Below, piece by piece: positions 11,010-21,978 of a stretch of 64,000 nt of DNA. The DNA comes from Myxocyprinus asiaticus (lineage: Eukaryota > Chordata > Actinopteri > Cypriniformes > Catostomidae): assembly GCF_019703515.2 (NCBI RefSeq), contig NC_059346.1:18669501-18733500 (forward strand), given 5' to 3'. Within the stretch, counting starts at the first letter, position 1, and the number at the start of each line of letters is the position of its first letter. The notes under the pieces were generated by a model, which made no database searches, was not told the origin of the DNA, and saw nothing but the letters and a program-made list of their open reading frames with translations. Both the position numbers and the translations under genes were made by a program.

Positions 11010-11673
11010 ATGTCAATCATCAGCAAAGACATGAGTAAGAGAAAGGGATCAGACATAAGACAGTTTTGTACTACACAGAAAAGAAAAGTAAGTTGTTGGA
11101 GCAGCTGAGAAAATACAGGATTATTCATATTTTTAGGGTATCCATTGGATGGTACCAGTTGTCTTAAGATGAACAACATTATTTGAATAGTAATATTTCA
11201 AGTTTTGTGTACATGTTGTGTTGTTTACAGGACACAGGGAGCAACCAAACTGATAGGGAGGTAGAGGAGAGGCTAGGTTACACTGAGGTGAGTGAGAAAT
11301 GAGGCTGAGATTTTGTTTCAGTGCACTGTACTTATAACACAACAATCCTGCTGTTTCCAGCAATTGTTCCATCCACATTCATAAACTTTAATTTTTATTC
11401 TGATAGGGAGAATAATGGTGATGGTACTTGCCGTTTTTGGTACTTGCTGCTTATGTTTTTTGGAAACAGAGAGGGCGAGTCAGGCAGAGTCCAGAACATC
11501 TGACATGTCAGTTGATATGGAGGTCAGCAAGACAAGGAAAACACTGACAGGACAGAGTAGGTTTTTTAGTATTTATCTGTACCCCTGGTATATGCAAGTA
11601 TACATATATCAACATCTTTTTTTAAGGCTAGTGATGATCTACCAGCTCTTCAACCATCCCATTACTCAGATGT

Positions 11674-13607
11674 ATTAATTAATATCATCACGGACTTTAA
11701 AGGGAATAAAAACTCAGCCGTGAACACCGCTGCCTCTCTCCCGGATGAGCTAAATACTTTTTATGCGTGGTTCGAGGGAAATAACAAAGCCCTCGCAGAG
11801 AGAGCTCTCACGGCCAAATCTACAGAGGTTAGTTCACTCTCCGTCTCTGTAGCGGATGTAACCTGATCCTTCCAATGGGTGAATATCCGTAAAGCCGTGG
11901 GTCCAGATGGCATTCCGGGCCGCGTCATCAGAGCGTGCGCGAACCAACTGGCTGGTGTTTTTATGGACATTTTCAACCTTTCCCTCTCTTTGTCTGTAGT
12001 CCCCACATGCTTTAAAACGACAATCATTGTGCCTGTACCAAAGCAATCCAAAATCACTTGCTTAAATGACTGGCGTCCTGTTGCTCTGACCCCCATCATC
12101 AGCAAATGCTTTGAGAGACTAATCAGAGATTACATCTGCTCTGTGCTGCCTCCATCACTGGACCCATTGCAGTTTGCTTACCGCAACAACCGCTCCACTG
12201 ATGATGCCATTGCATCTACAATACACACTGCTCTCTCCCACCTGGAAAAAAGGAACACTTATGTGAGAATGCTGTTTGTAGACTACAGCTCAGCATTCAA
12301 CACCATAGTGCCCTCCAAGCTTGATGAGAAATTCCGGGCTCTGGGCTTAAACAGTTCGCTGTGCAGCTGGATCCTGGACTTCCTGTCAAGCAGACACCAG
12401 GTGGTTAGAATGGGCAGTAACATCTCCTCATCACTGACCCTCAACACTGGAGCCCCGCAGGGCTGTGTTCTTAGCCCACTCCTGTATTCCCTGTACACAC
12501 ATGACTGTGTGGCAACACATAGCTCCAATGCCATCATTAAGTTTGAAGATGATATGACGGTGGTAGGTCTGATCACTGACAATGATGAAACAGAGAGGAG
12601 GTGCACACTCTGACACACTGGTGTCAGGAGCACAACCTCTCCCTCAACGTCATTAAGACAAAGGAGCTTGTGGTGGACTTCAGGAGAAGAGAAAGAGAAC
12701 ACAGCCCCATCACCATCAATGGAGCATCACTGATGAACTCACATGGTCTGTCCACACTGAGGCCGTTGTGAAGAAGGCTCATCAGCGCCTCTTCTTCCTG
12801 AGATGGCTGAGGAAGTTTGGAATGAACCACCACATCCTCACATGGTTCTACACCAGCACTGTAGAGAGCATCCTGACTAGCTGCATCACTGCCTACTATG
12901 GCAATAGCACCGCCTACAACCACAAAGCCCTGCAAAGGGTAGTGCGAAGTGCCAGACACATCATCGGAGGTGAGCTTCCCTCCCTCCAGGACATATACAC
13001 CAGGCGGTGTGTGAAAAAAGCTCAGAGGATCATCAGAGACTCCAGCCACCTGAGCCATGGGCTGCTCTCACTGCTACCATCAGGCAGGCAGTATCGCAGC
13101 ATCAGGACTCGCACCAGCCGACTTCATGACAGCTTCTTCCCCCAAGCAATCAGACTTTTGAACTCTTGATCTCTCACGATCAATATACATCAGCACTGCA
13201 CTTTGTTAATCTTATTGTCTCACACTGGACTGTCATAAATTATATTCTCTTAACAACACACTGGCAACTGACCATCAACTGACAGCCTGAATGTCAATAC
13301 AGTACAATACAACCTACTGTACATTTTATATATACTATATATACTATTTTTTTTTATTGTATAATGTGTATTCTATATTGTGTGTATTGTATAATGTACA
13401 TTGTATGTTATTATTTGTATATTGTGTTGTGTGTAATTATGTGTATATTAGATTTTAAATTGTGTTGTGTAAATTTGATGTTTATTGTAGATTGGTATAT
13501 GTCTCATCACTGTCACGACTGCTATGTTGCTCGGAACTGCACCCAAGAATTTCACACACTATTGCACTTGTGTATATGGTTGTGTGACAATAAAAGTGAT
13601 TTGATTT
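11674..13607 (+). mobile_element. 5'-truncated Rex1/L2-type LINE inserted in the hAT gene
   Basis: It starts inside an ORF2-type protein (fragments around [12 protein letters not shown]) and ends with a short repeated 3' tail (ATAAAAGTGATTTGATTTGAT), as in CR1/L2-group LINEs, which end in short repeats rather than poly(A). GATGT lies at 11669-11673 and again at 13608-13612, a possible 5-base target duplication. Removing the insert restores the host reading ...SHYSDV|PDCW... in frame. Confidence 0.85.
11879..13169 (+). pseudogene. LINE reverse transcriptase fragment
   Basis: The RT domain of the LINE above: [10 protein letters not shown], then [39 protein letters not shown] (first catalytic Asp), [20 protein letters not shown], and [12 protein letters not shown], which is the [YF]xDD catalytic box. 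The frame shifts near 12600-12613 and ends there; the C-terminal thumb-like part (RLFFLRWLRKFGM...RRCVKKAQRIIRDSSH) is read from 12768 to 13169 in another frame. The upstream endonuclease domain is missing, as is usual for 5'-truncated copies. It would have copied the LINE RNA at a nicked target. Confidence 0.85.
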
Positions 13608-15569
13608 GATGTGCCAGATTGCTGGACTAGAGAGCAGTGTTGTGGCTGGAAGGACAGAAATCCCTGGCTGTACATACAGGATGGGTGCATAGGTTTCACC
13701 ATATGCAAGGATGCAAGACATTATTACTGTCTGACAAAAGACCTGGACTGCATCTTTCTGATGAGTGGATTAATGGAGTAGTGAGTAGTAGGTGCAAAAC
13801 GTTTACAAAAAATTTGAAAATTTACAAACACAGGGAGAGTACATCACATCAGAGTGCTATGGAAATAGCACACTTCCTACCAGAATAACAGAAATTAATG
13901 CACATTTGATCAATGAAACGACAAACTCATTTAGAACTGCATACACAATTACAAAAGAAAGACTGTCATTTAAAAAGATGACTCCTCTAGTGAAGCTCCA
14001 AGAACTGAATGGGACTGCTATGGTACAGGTGCACCGCTCAGATCACTCATGTGCTGAGATAATAGAGCACATATAAAAGGAAATTAAAAAGAGGGTGGTG
14101 TCACATATAAAAGCTAAAAACTCCCACATTTGTGTAACAATTGATGAGAGCACTGTATTTGGTGTTGCCTTCCTAATCATATTTGTCAGATCTGATGTCA
14201 CTGGAGAAGGTGATGTTGAAAACATTTTTTTAGATTTGGTGGAATTAAAAGAGGGTACCAGTGCTGATACTATTTACACTGCGTTGAGGAGTTTACAGGA
14301 AGCTGGCTTTCATGAAAATTTTCTGCAGAAGAATCTCATTTGTATTGCTGCTTATGGGGCTTCAGTTTTGACAGGCCAATAAAATGGAGTGATTACGAAC
14401 TAAAACATGACTTCCCCAGAGTTAAATCCATTCATTGCTTGGCACACTGGCTGGAGTTAGTTTTGCATGATTCATTAAAAACTGTATCTGGCTGCAGTCA
14501 TTTTGAAGTGTTCCTCTCAAAGATGTACAGCTTGTTTCACCGGTCCCACAAGAATGCACGATTACTACGAGAAGCAGCAAAAGATCTGGACATTCAAATT
14601 CTAAAAATTGGCCAGCTCTTCACAATTAGATGGGTAGCCAGTAGTTTTAACACACTAAAAGCAGTGTGCAAAAGTTTCCCTGCACTAGCAAAACATTTCC
14701 AAACTGAGAGTGAAGACACATCTCAGACTGATGTTAAAAGACAAAAATACAAAGGGCTTTTGAAGCACTTCACAAATGCAAGTTTTCTATATGATTTGGC
14801 ATGTATGAAGGATGTTCTACAGAAACTCATTTAAGCTGCAGAGAAGAGATACAACACTTGTTGACAGCAGCCACTACATTGAGCAGACCACTGAAATGCT
14901 TCAAGCGCTGAAATTTCAGGAAGGTAAATCTACTGCAAAGGCTGAAGTGTGTATCTCATCAGGCCAGTTTAAAGGTGTGGACATCACTGGTGAGAGAGAG
15001 GGGAAAATAATCAGTTATTGACAGCTTGAAATGACAACTGCCAAGCGATGATCTTGTGGAGTTACTGAAGTCCCTTGACATGTCAGACTGGCCAAAACAG
15101 CGTGAAGAACTTGTCTTGTTCGGTGACACTGAGGTGCACAACCTGGCTAGACTTCTTGGTGAATCCACAAGACAAGCAGTCGAGGAATTTAGAGACTTTA
15201 AATTGCAGAGGACACAGAAGGGAGAAACCCTGATGAAAATTCTAACTGCAAGTAAAACCTACCTAGCTACCTCTGCAGAATGTGAGAGGGGATTCTCTGC
15301 TGTAAATGACAGCCACCAAGTCTCGTAACAGACTTCAGGAAAAGAGCTTGTCTTCTCTTATTGTTGACATAAATGGACCACCCATAGAGCTCTTTGACCC
15401 TACTCCATTTGTGATGTCCTGGATTAAAAGTGGTCATCGTCTGTCTACATCATGGCTGACAGGGATGCAAGCTGAACAGAGTCAACCCAAATATTTGTGG
15501 TCAGTTTTTTTAGGGAAGACACCAGCTGTTGTTATTTGTGAGTCTGCTGCCTGCTTGTTTGGTGTGTAA

Positions 15570-15924
15570 ATAGTTTGAATGGTCTGGTAATGAATTGTGA
15601 GGAAGCTGTAAGTGTTAAGAATTGTTTTGCCATTGTAATGTATACACTCTGAACCCCAGATGTTGTTCTTGATAATATTGACTGCACTGCATTTTTTTAT
15701 TTTATTTTTTGAATAAACAAGATTTTACTAAATGATCACTAAATTTAGTCAAGCAAATACACACTTGCATGTTTTAGACTAGAGAAACTGGTTGAAGTCT
15801 CTTTAAAAAAAAGCTGACCCCAAAGGTCACTGTATAATTCGCACACTGATTTAATGCAATGTGCTAGCTTATTTTAATACGATATGTGTTAGCCTTAAGT
15901 GAAACTCTTATTTCTGAGACAAAA
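15570..15924. other. 3' flank of the hAT pseudogene
   Basis: AT-rich sequence with a possible polyadenylation signal (AATAAA at about 15711-15716). No other feature is seen. Confidence 0.4.
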
Positions 15925-16272
15925 GGTGGCGTAGTGACTTGCCTCAATCCGGGTGGCGGAGGATGAATCTCAGTTGCCTCCGCGTCTGAGACCGACAATC
16001 CACGCATTTTATCACGTGGCCTGTTGAGCGCGTTACCGTGGATACGTAGTGCGTGCGGAGGCCCACGCTATTCTCTGCGGTGTCCACGCACAACTCATCA
16101 CGCGCCCCACCGAGAGCCACGAGGAGGTTACCCAATGTGACCCTTCTTAGCAACCAGGCCAATTTGGTTGCTTAGGAGACCTGGCTGGAGTCACTCAGCA
16201 TGCCCTGGATTTGAACTTGTGACTCCAGGGGTGGTAGTCAGCTTCAGTATTCGCTAAGCTACCCAGGCCCCC
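15925..16272 (-). repeat. tRNA-derived SINE, copy 1
   Basis: Read on the minus strand it starts GGGGCCTGGGTAGCTTAGCG (A-box-like), has AGTTCAAATCC (B-box-like) about 40 bases later, and a long body with GTAACCTCCTCGTGG and GGCCACGTGATAA. The same family occurs at 56389 and 59003. This copy ends at CTACGCCACC and lacks the terminal part seen in the 59003 copy. Confidence 0.88.
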
Positions 16273-16341
16273 GGAGGAGTTTCATTTAACAAGCTCCACT
16301 CTGATTATTTATCATTGACAGTACAGTTGAGGCTTCAGCCT

Positions 16342-17463
16342 TTAACCCTATAAAGCCATGTGTATAAAAGATGATACACAAAATTTGATGGCTCCTGTTT
16401 CACTCTCAAGCTGACGAGCCAAACAACCGATGGTATGCAAGTTTCACATGTTTCTGTAATTTGTGAAAAAAGTGGTTTCAATGTTTATATCGATCTATTT
16501 AAAATGGAGGCAGAATTGAGCGAAAAGATACTCTTATGTTGGGATAAATTACTTTATTAATTAATAAAGTAAAAGTGACAGTAATGATTATATTATTACT
16601 GATATTTTAAAATTAGTATTTGCTGAATATAAACAACTTGTGTTTGGTTCAAATTTTGAATATTATTTTTTGAAAACCCTACTTTGAAATCCATATTATC
16701 CATATGATACATCAGGCTTTTGAGGCATATCTCTCAATCACCATTACATTCCTGCCCACCACAATAATAAAAAAAAAAATTTAAAAATATATTAAAAAAA
16801 ATCACAGAGCTTTGAAAATTCTGTCATATACATTTTATAAGATATATTTAAAGAGTGAACTAATATTTCTGTGTATTTTCATATACAGCCTGCTCTATCA
16901 TTATAAAGATCTAATTATTTTACATTACAAGCTATTATGATGTAATCTAACCATAAGTTCCTAAGACCCAGCGAAAAAAGTTTTTAAGTTTCCCTTGTCA
17001 ATATAGTGTTGCATAAAATACATATGATAAAAATAATTTTTTGAAAAAAACAATATTTTATTCATATTGTATTTGATGTGCTGAATTGAACTTCATTTCA
17101 ATCCATATTTATAGACCAATGAGAGGAAGTCAGCATGGCCAAACTCTCAAACATCTGGCATCTCTGAAAAGCCCAGAGGTCTATGATAATACCCCAAGAT
17201 GTATCAATGTAGCTAAGTGAATGGGCTAAGAAAATGACAATTGTCATACACAAAAATGAATTGCTGAGCCTCAGGAGGATAATGACCTTTAAAGTCTAAT
17301 GTATCATATGATACATAAAAAAATAAATTAAAAAAAACGTGCAACTTTTTTTTAAAATTTATTTATTTATTATTTTATTTTTTTTATAGTTTGTCTAATG
17401 GTACTAAAAACAGTGTAATGTATTTATTTTTTTATTTTTTTATTTACAACTTTACAGGGTTAA
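16342..17463. mobile_element. non-autonomous piggyBac-like element
   Basis: A TTAA at 16342-16345 followed by CCCTATAAAG faces CTTTACAGGG followed by TTAA at 17460-17463. TTAA target sites plus CCC...GGG ends are the hallmark of piggyBac transposons. The 1.1 kb interior is AT-rich, repeats CATATGATACAT, and has no transposase frame. The family assignment rests on the ends alone. Confidence 0.62.
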
Positions 17464-17639
17464 AGAATGACTGACAACCGTCTTGTCAAAAAATGCCTCA
17501 GGTAATGATCAATATGCCTTTCTGTACTGTTTCAATGTCATAGTCAGTAAGATTTTATATCCCGTACTAATGTTGGTGAAATGTTTAGAATTAGCGATTA
17601 TTATCGTTAGGTTTACGGTGACTACATACTACAGTACAG

Positions 17640-17931
17640 TACGATAACTTGGGCGCATTTAAGATTGAACGACGTGAACGCGCCCCCGCGGTGACGTCAC
17701 GGGTGCAGCTGTTCGAAGACTTGTTATTTTCGACGCAGCAACTTCAATACGACGACGACGAAAGGACTGGGTTTCTGTTATTTAAAAAGAACATTCGGTT
17801 ATTTTTCGGTCAGATGCGAGACGGACAACGCCCAACCGAAGACGTTTGTTAGCTTTCAGAGCTAATCCTTCGCCGATGAACTAGACTTGGTTTGGTTTAG
17901 TTTGCTGTTTTTCTTATCGTAAAACATAAGG
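17640..17931 (+). promoter_or_regulatory. probable promoter and 5' noncoding exon of the Arg/Pro-rich gene
   Basis: This is a GC- and CpG-rich island in AT-rich surroundings, with a perfect CRE palindrome (TGACGTCA) at 17692-17699, a known CREB/ATF site. The transcribed part probably ends at CATAAG followed by a GTATGA donor at about 17931. The TSS is not visible from sequence. Confidence 0.55.
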
Positions 17932-18888
17932 TATGAAAAAAAAAATATTAACATTAACTGTTATTTAAAACCCGTAGTTGAATAAGATGTGTATTTTGTA
18001 GTGTTATTTATGAAATGTGTAATGATGACCTTAGTTTCGTTGTTCCCTTTTGAATGTGAAACTCGTGGCCTTGTCGGCCTTGAGACACGCCATCATGATA
18101 GGCCAGGAATGTGACGTGTCGACTTTACTCGAGTAATTTATCCAAGGATAATCTTTTGATATTTTCTTCTCTGTGTGTTATTAAACGGTTTAAAATTTAT
18201 TATTTATCGTGTATGTAGTTCCTTCGGTTAAGGCCCTGTAACATGACCGTCCGAAAAAACACTCACAGCGCAGTAGGCCTAAATGATTCGAACATGTTCA
18301 GTGGATTTATATTGACTAATTATTGTAGTGTGATCTTCGATTAGTCGCCTGAAGTGCATATATTGTATTTATGTTTCACGGATTTTAAAAAGACAATAAC
18401 AGCTAGCTCAAACTATTTGATGTACTTAAGTTTTTATTTATTGTGCCATGCCATACTTTTTTTTTTTTTTTTTTTTTAATATAGAAAAGAGAAGGAAAAA
18501 AAAATGAAATTGGCTCTGGGGTAGGTGTGTAGTTTGCAACCTCTCATCAATATTTAATTTACAGATAGAACATCATATTTTACACGTACTGATTTTAATT
18601 GCTTAGCTTCCTTTTTTTATACATCTAGGGAACCTCGATTTGTTATGCAAAGTAATAATGCCGGAACTTGTTGGCCTTGCAGTTTGCACTGCCATCAAGT
18701 GTTACATGTACTTTTGTATAAGGTTTACAGTACCTTAAGTTGCTGTGTTATATGTCAGTCTTAAGATTACAGTCTTTGGTCTACTTGACCAGAAAGATAT
18801 ATAACTATTATAATATATTATTATTATTATTATTATTATTTTTTTCCCTCCATATTTTTCACTAAAGACAGGTGGAAAAAAGCTCAAA

Positions 18889-21800
18889 ATGGTGAGACCA
18901 CACTCAGGATCTCCTCATTCCAAACACAGGTAATATATGACTATAAATGGATGCTTTTATGATATTATTATTATTTGTTGTATAGTACATTATAATGTAC
19001 ATCATGATCAATGTGATGTTGTTACAACTTAATTTTTCTCAATTGCTTCTCATACAGATCTTTCTCAGACAGCTACAGTGCCATAAATAATGAAGGGCGA
19101 TTTGGCCCACCTTCAAGAAGCCAGAGAGGTTTTAGAGGACCTCCTGGAAAAGCCCCACCAAGTTGGAGAGAGAGCAACAGTGGTGGACCCCAGCCATACC
19201 CCAAAAGGCCCCCACTCATGGGTGAACGTAGAGAGCGACAACATGGACATTGGATGCAACAGAACCAGGATAATTTCCGTTCATATCCCAGCTCACATGA
19301 TTCACAGCGGGGCCGCAGGAGGCCTTCTCCACCCCGCTCAAGCCGCCCTCCCCCTGTCCAGCACAGGCAGTCCCCACATGGTCCAATACATGGACCACCT
19401 AGCCACAGAGCACCATTCTTCCGTGGAAATCACAGTAGCCATGCATCTCCATCTCGAAATTTTCATGGACCTCCATCAAAAAGGAGGGTTCCATCTCCCC
19501 ACAGTTCCTTCAGGGGTCCCCAGCGGCGTCCAAGCCCTTCTCAGGAGCATCAGAGAAGCTGGTGCCCTGCACCTCGGGAGAGGCCCTTTGGGCGACCAAC
19601 ACTAGGGAGGCAGCACTGGAATGGCCCAGGAGGTTACTCTCACCCCCCTAGTGGGGAGTCTAGGTTCTCAGGCCCACCCCAGAGAAAACCCAGAGAGTTT
19701 CATGGAAGGATTTCATATCCAGAGAGGTACAAGAAAGAAGCTGTGCAGGCTGGGTAAAATTACACAGAAATGAGGCTTATAAAGAAATGCACAGTTAAGT
19801 GTTAGATTGCAAAATCCAGTACACTGCAGGGTGATGAGAATAATTCCCAGCTTCCTTCAGCTTTCTGTCAATGTAAAGTGCCACAGGATCTAATGATTAA
19901 GCCCATAAAGTGAAACAGTCTTTCTGAAAGAAAATGTAAAACCATTTGAGGCTTTTCCCCCCTTAAAGTTATACTGGCAAAGAAGTGATGTGGCATTCAA
20001 CAGCCTGGGGCTGGATCTAAATTAATAGAAATTAAGTGCATCGACACAGCTCAAGCAGCAGAAACTGGCATTATAACCCACATGTTTGTATTGTTTGTAA
20101 TGGATATGTAGGTGGTCTGCAGAGAGAGATCAACATACACAGCATGGAGAAGTTGGAAGAGAGTCTCGACGCCCCAGCCAGGACTGGGCACATGGAGGAG
20201 GGAGCATTCCACACTCTCGACCCCCTTACAGATCACCTGCACGGAAACCAGGCCTGCCTTCATCCGGCTCATCGCCCAGAGGTTATCCACCTCTGCGACC
20301 CCAGGAAAGGCTCACTGGACACCCATTGAAGAGGAAGAGTCAAGATTTCAGACGACCTCCATTTAGTGGTTTTGAGCATGGACCACCGAAGCGCTTCCGC
20401 AGGGAGTTGTCAGTGAGACCTGTGCCTCTAAGGGGCTTCAGAGGTCGTGGTCTGTCCCTTAGTGATAAGAGTCGACTGCTAAAGACACGAAAGTTCAGGG
20501 CAGAGTCAGTGGCCAGGTTCAAACTGCCACCACCAAGGCCAGGAATCTCAGACAGAGTCCAGAAACCTAAGCCTCTGATAGCACCAAAGAATAACAAAGA
20601 TTCCACAGGAGTTCAGCCACGCAAGGTACCCCTTAGAAAAGGTGTGAAGATGCCATCACCCAGAGAGTCATCCCACAACATGTCCTCCAAGACCGCTGAA
20701 CCTGAGAGGGACAACGAAACAAAGGTGGAATCTCGACGCTCTGTGAGCGCACACAGGTATGGTATCACCCTTCACACTGTGGCAATGGGCGCGTGATGTT
20801 TAGAAGGTCAAGCTTCCTGTTTTTCAATGGCACATCTTTCAACAAAGGGGTGTCACCTTGTCAGATGAGATGGATGAGAAAAAAAGAAATCATGCCCATT
20901 TTCCTCATTATTGTCACCAATAAGATGTTAAACCGTCTCATATTGGCCAGAATATCTCTGCCTTGTCAAGAGAATGTGATAAGTCTGAGCAAGTGGTCTT
21001 TTTCAAAAGTTTCAAAATCACAGTTCTTTCCTCAATGTCAATCAGTCTGCAAAAGTCAAATGCCATTTGTCTTACAATGGTGCAACCAGATCAGATCGGC
21101 TTTGATCCAGGAGAGATGTTTAAAATATCTTCAAGGGGAGGGATATGTTTTTTGAGCCTTAATCTCAAGTGTTTGCCGAAGAATATTTTTTCCTATCATA
21201 CCAACAATGGCTGTACACAAGTATATTTTGACTATGGCTACATCTCATGGACCATGCATAGGATGTTTTGAAAATGGAAACACAAAGGACATATGAATAT
21301 TTAGCAGAGGTTGTTAAAGAGAATCGAGAAGAACAGAAGTTTTTGTGGATTCTTATTTTTATGGCCAAGACACTGTAGACATGATGTTGTTTCTACTAAA
21401 GATAGTTTCAGTGATTGGCTGGAAGAAGAAACATGGGGCTATGGGGCTGTATTCTGCCACATGTTGTCAGTTTTCATAAACTGAAACAACACATTTGTTT
21501 ATCATTGATCCAATCCTATGGAGCTTGAATGAATCTTGCAAGAAACGAAAACTCCCTGTAATGAGCCACCAAATACCATACCTAATATTTACCACTGGTT
21601 AACAGCAGAAGCCAGATCTACCGTTGATTCAACCTAAGGACCTTGTATGTTGGAAGAAGAGAAAGAACACCCTGAAATAAGCCACGACATACCATACCTA
21701 ATAATATAATGTATGATTCAAAACATAATTAGTTGGCCATTGCCAAGAAACAGAACTACAGTAACCTTAAGAATGAAGAAAATGGATGCCTTGAAGCTAC

Positions 21801-21940
21801 AATCAACAAGAGGTATCATGATGTGGAAACTACAACGATTATTTAGGAGGACTTAATTCCATGATGAGAAGGAAACAAAATGGACATCATTGTTTCTCTG
21901 CACATCTCTCCTCAGCAGTCCTGTGTCATCACAGTGGTGT

Positions 21941-21978
<38 letters not shown>

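Larger units (their letters stand above)
11010..15569 (+). pseudogene. hAT-superfamily transposase gene, decayed, with apparent introns and a LINE insertion
   Basis: A protein with hAT features can be followed in fragments. The start (MSKRKGSDIRQFC, 11031) ends at a GTAAGT donor near 11090. Further candidate exons lie at about 11231-11288, 11470-11565 and 11627-11673. The reading resumes at 13611 with a Cys/Trp-rich zinc-finger-like segment (PDCWTREQC...CIGFTICKDARHYYC), then DDE-region fragments (ICVTIDESTVFG at about 14130; VKSIHCLAHWLELVLHD at about 14430). Near 15250-15340 is the C-terminal dimerisation motif (TYLATSAECERGFSAVND, then RNRLQEKSLSSLI in the next frame). Stops at about 13780, 14076 and 14380 and several frame changes show it is dead. 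It resembles KIAA1586/ZNF862-type hAT proteins from memory, so it could be a transposon or an old domesticated copy. The LINE 11674-13607 interrupts it. Confidence 0.72.

Noticed and set aside
19090..19605. 171-residue ORF in another frame over exon 2 of the Arg/Pro-rich gene
   Set aside because: The spliced frame with RS/PP repeats joins all other exons in phase; this one does not.
20036..20366. Alternative ORFs overlapping exon 3 of the Arg/Pro-rich gene
   Set aside because: Only the frame continuing into RKSQDFRRPP connects to later exons; the others end within the exon.
20793..21271. ORFs in intron 3 and the nearby A-run (21949-21976) as a possible retrocopy
   Set aside because: No AATAAA precedes the A-run, no target duplication is seen and the translations match no family.
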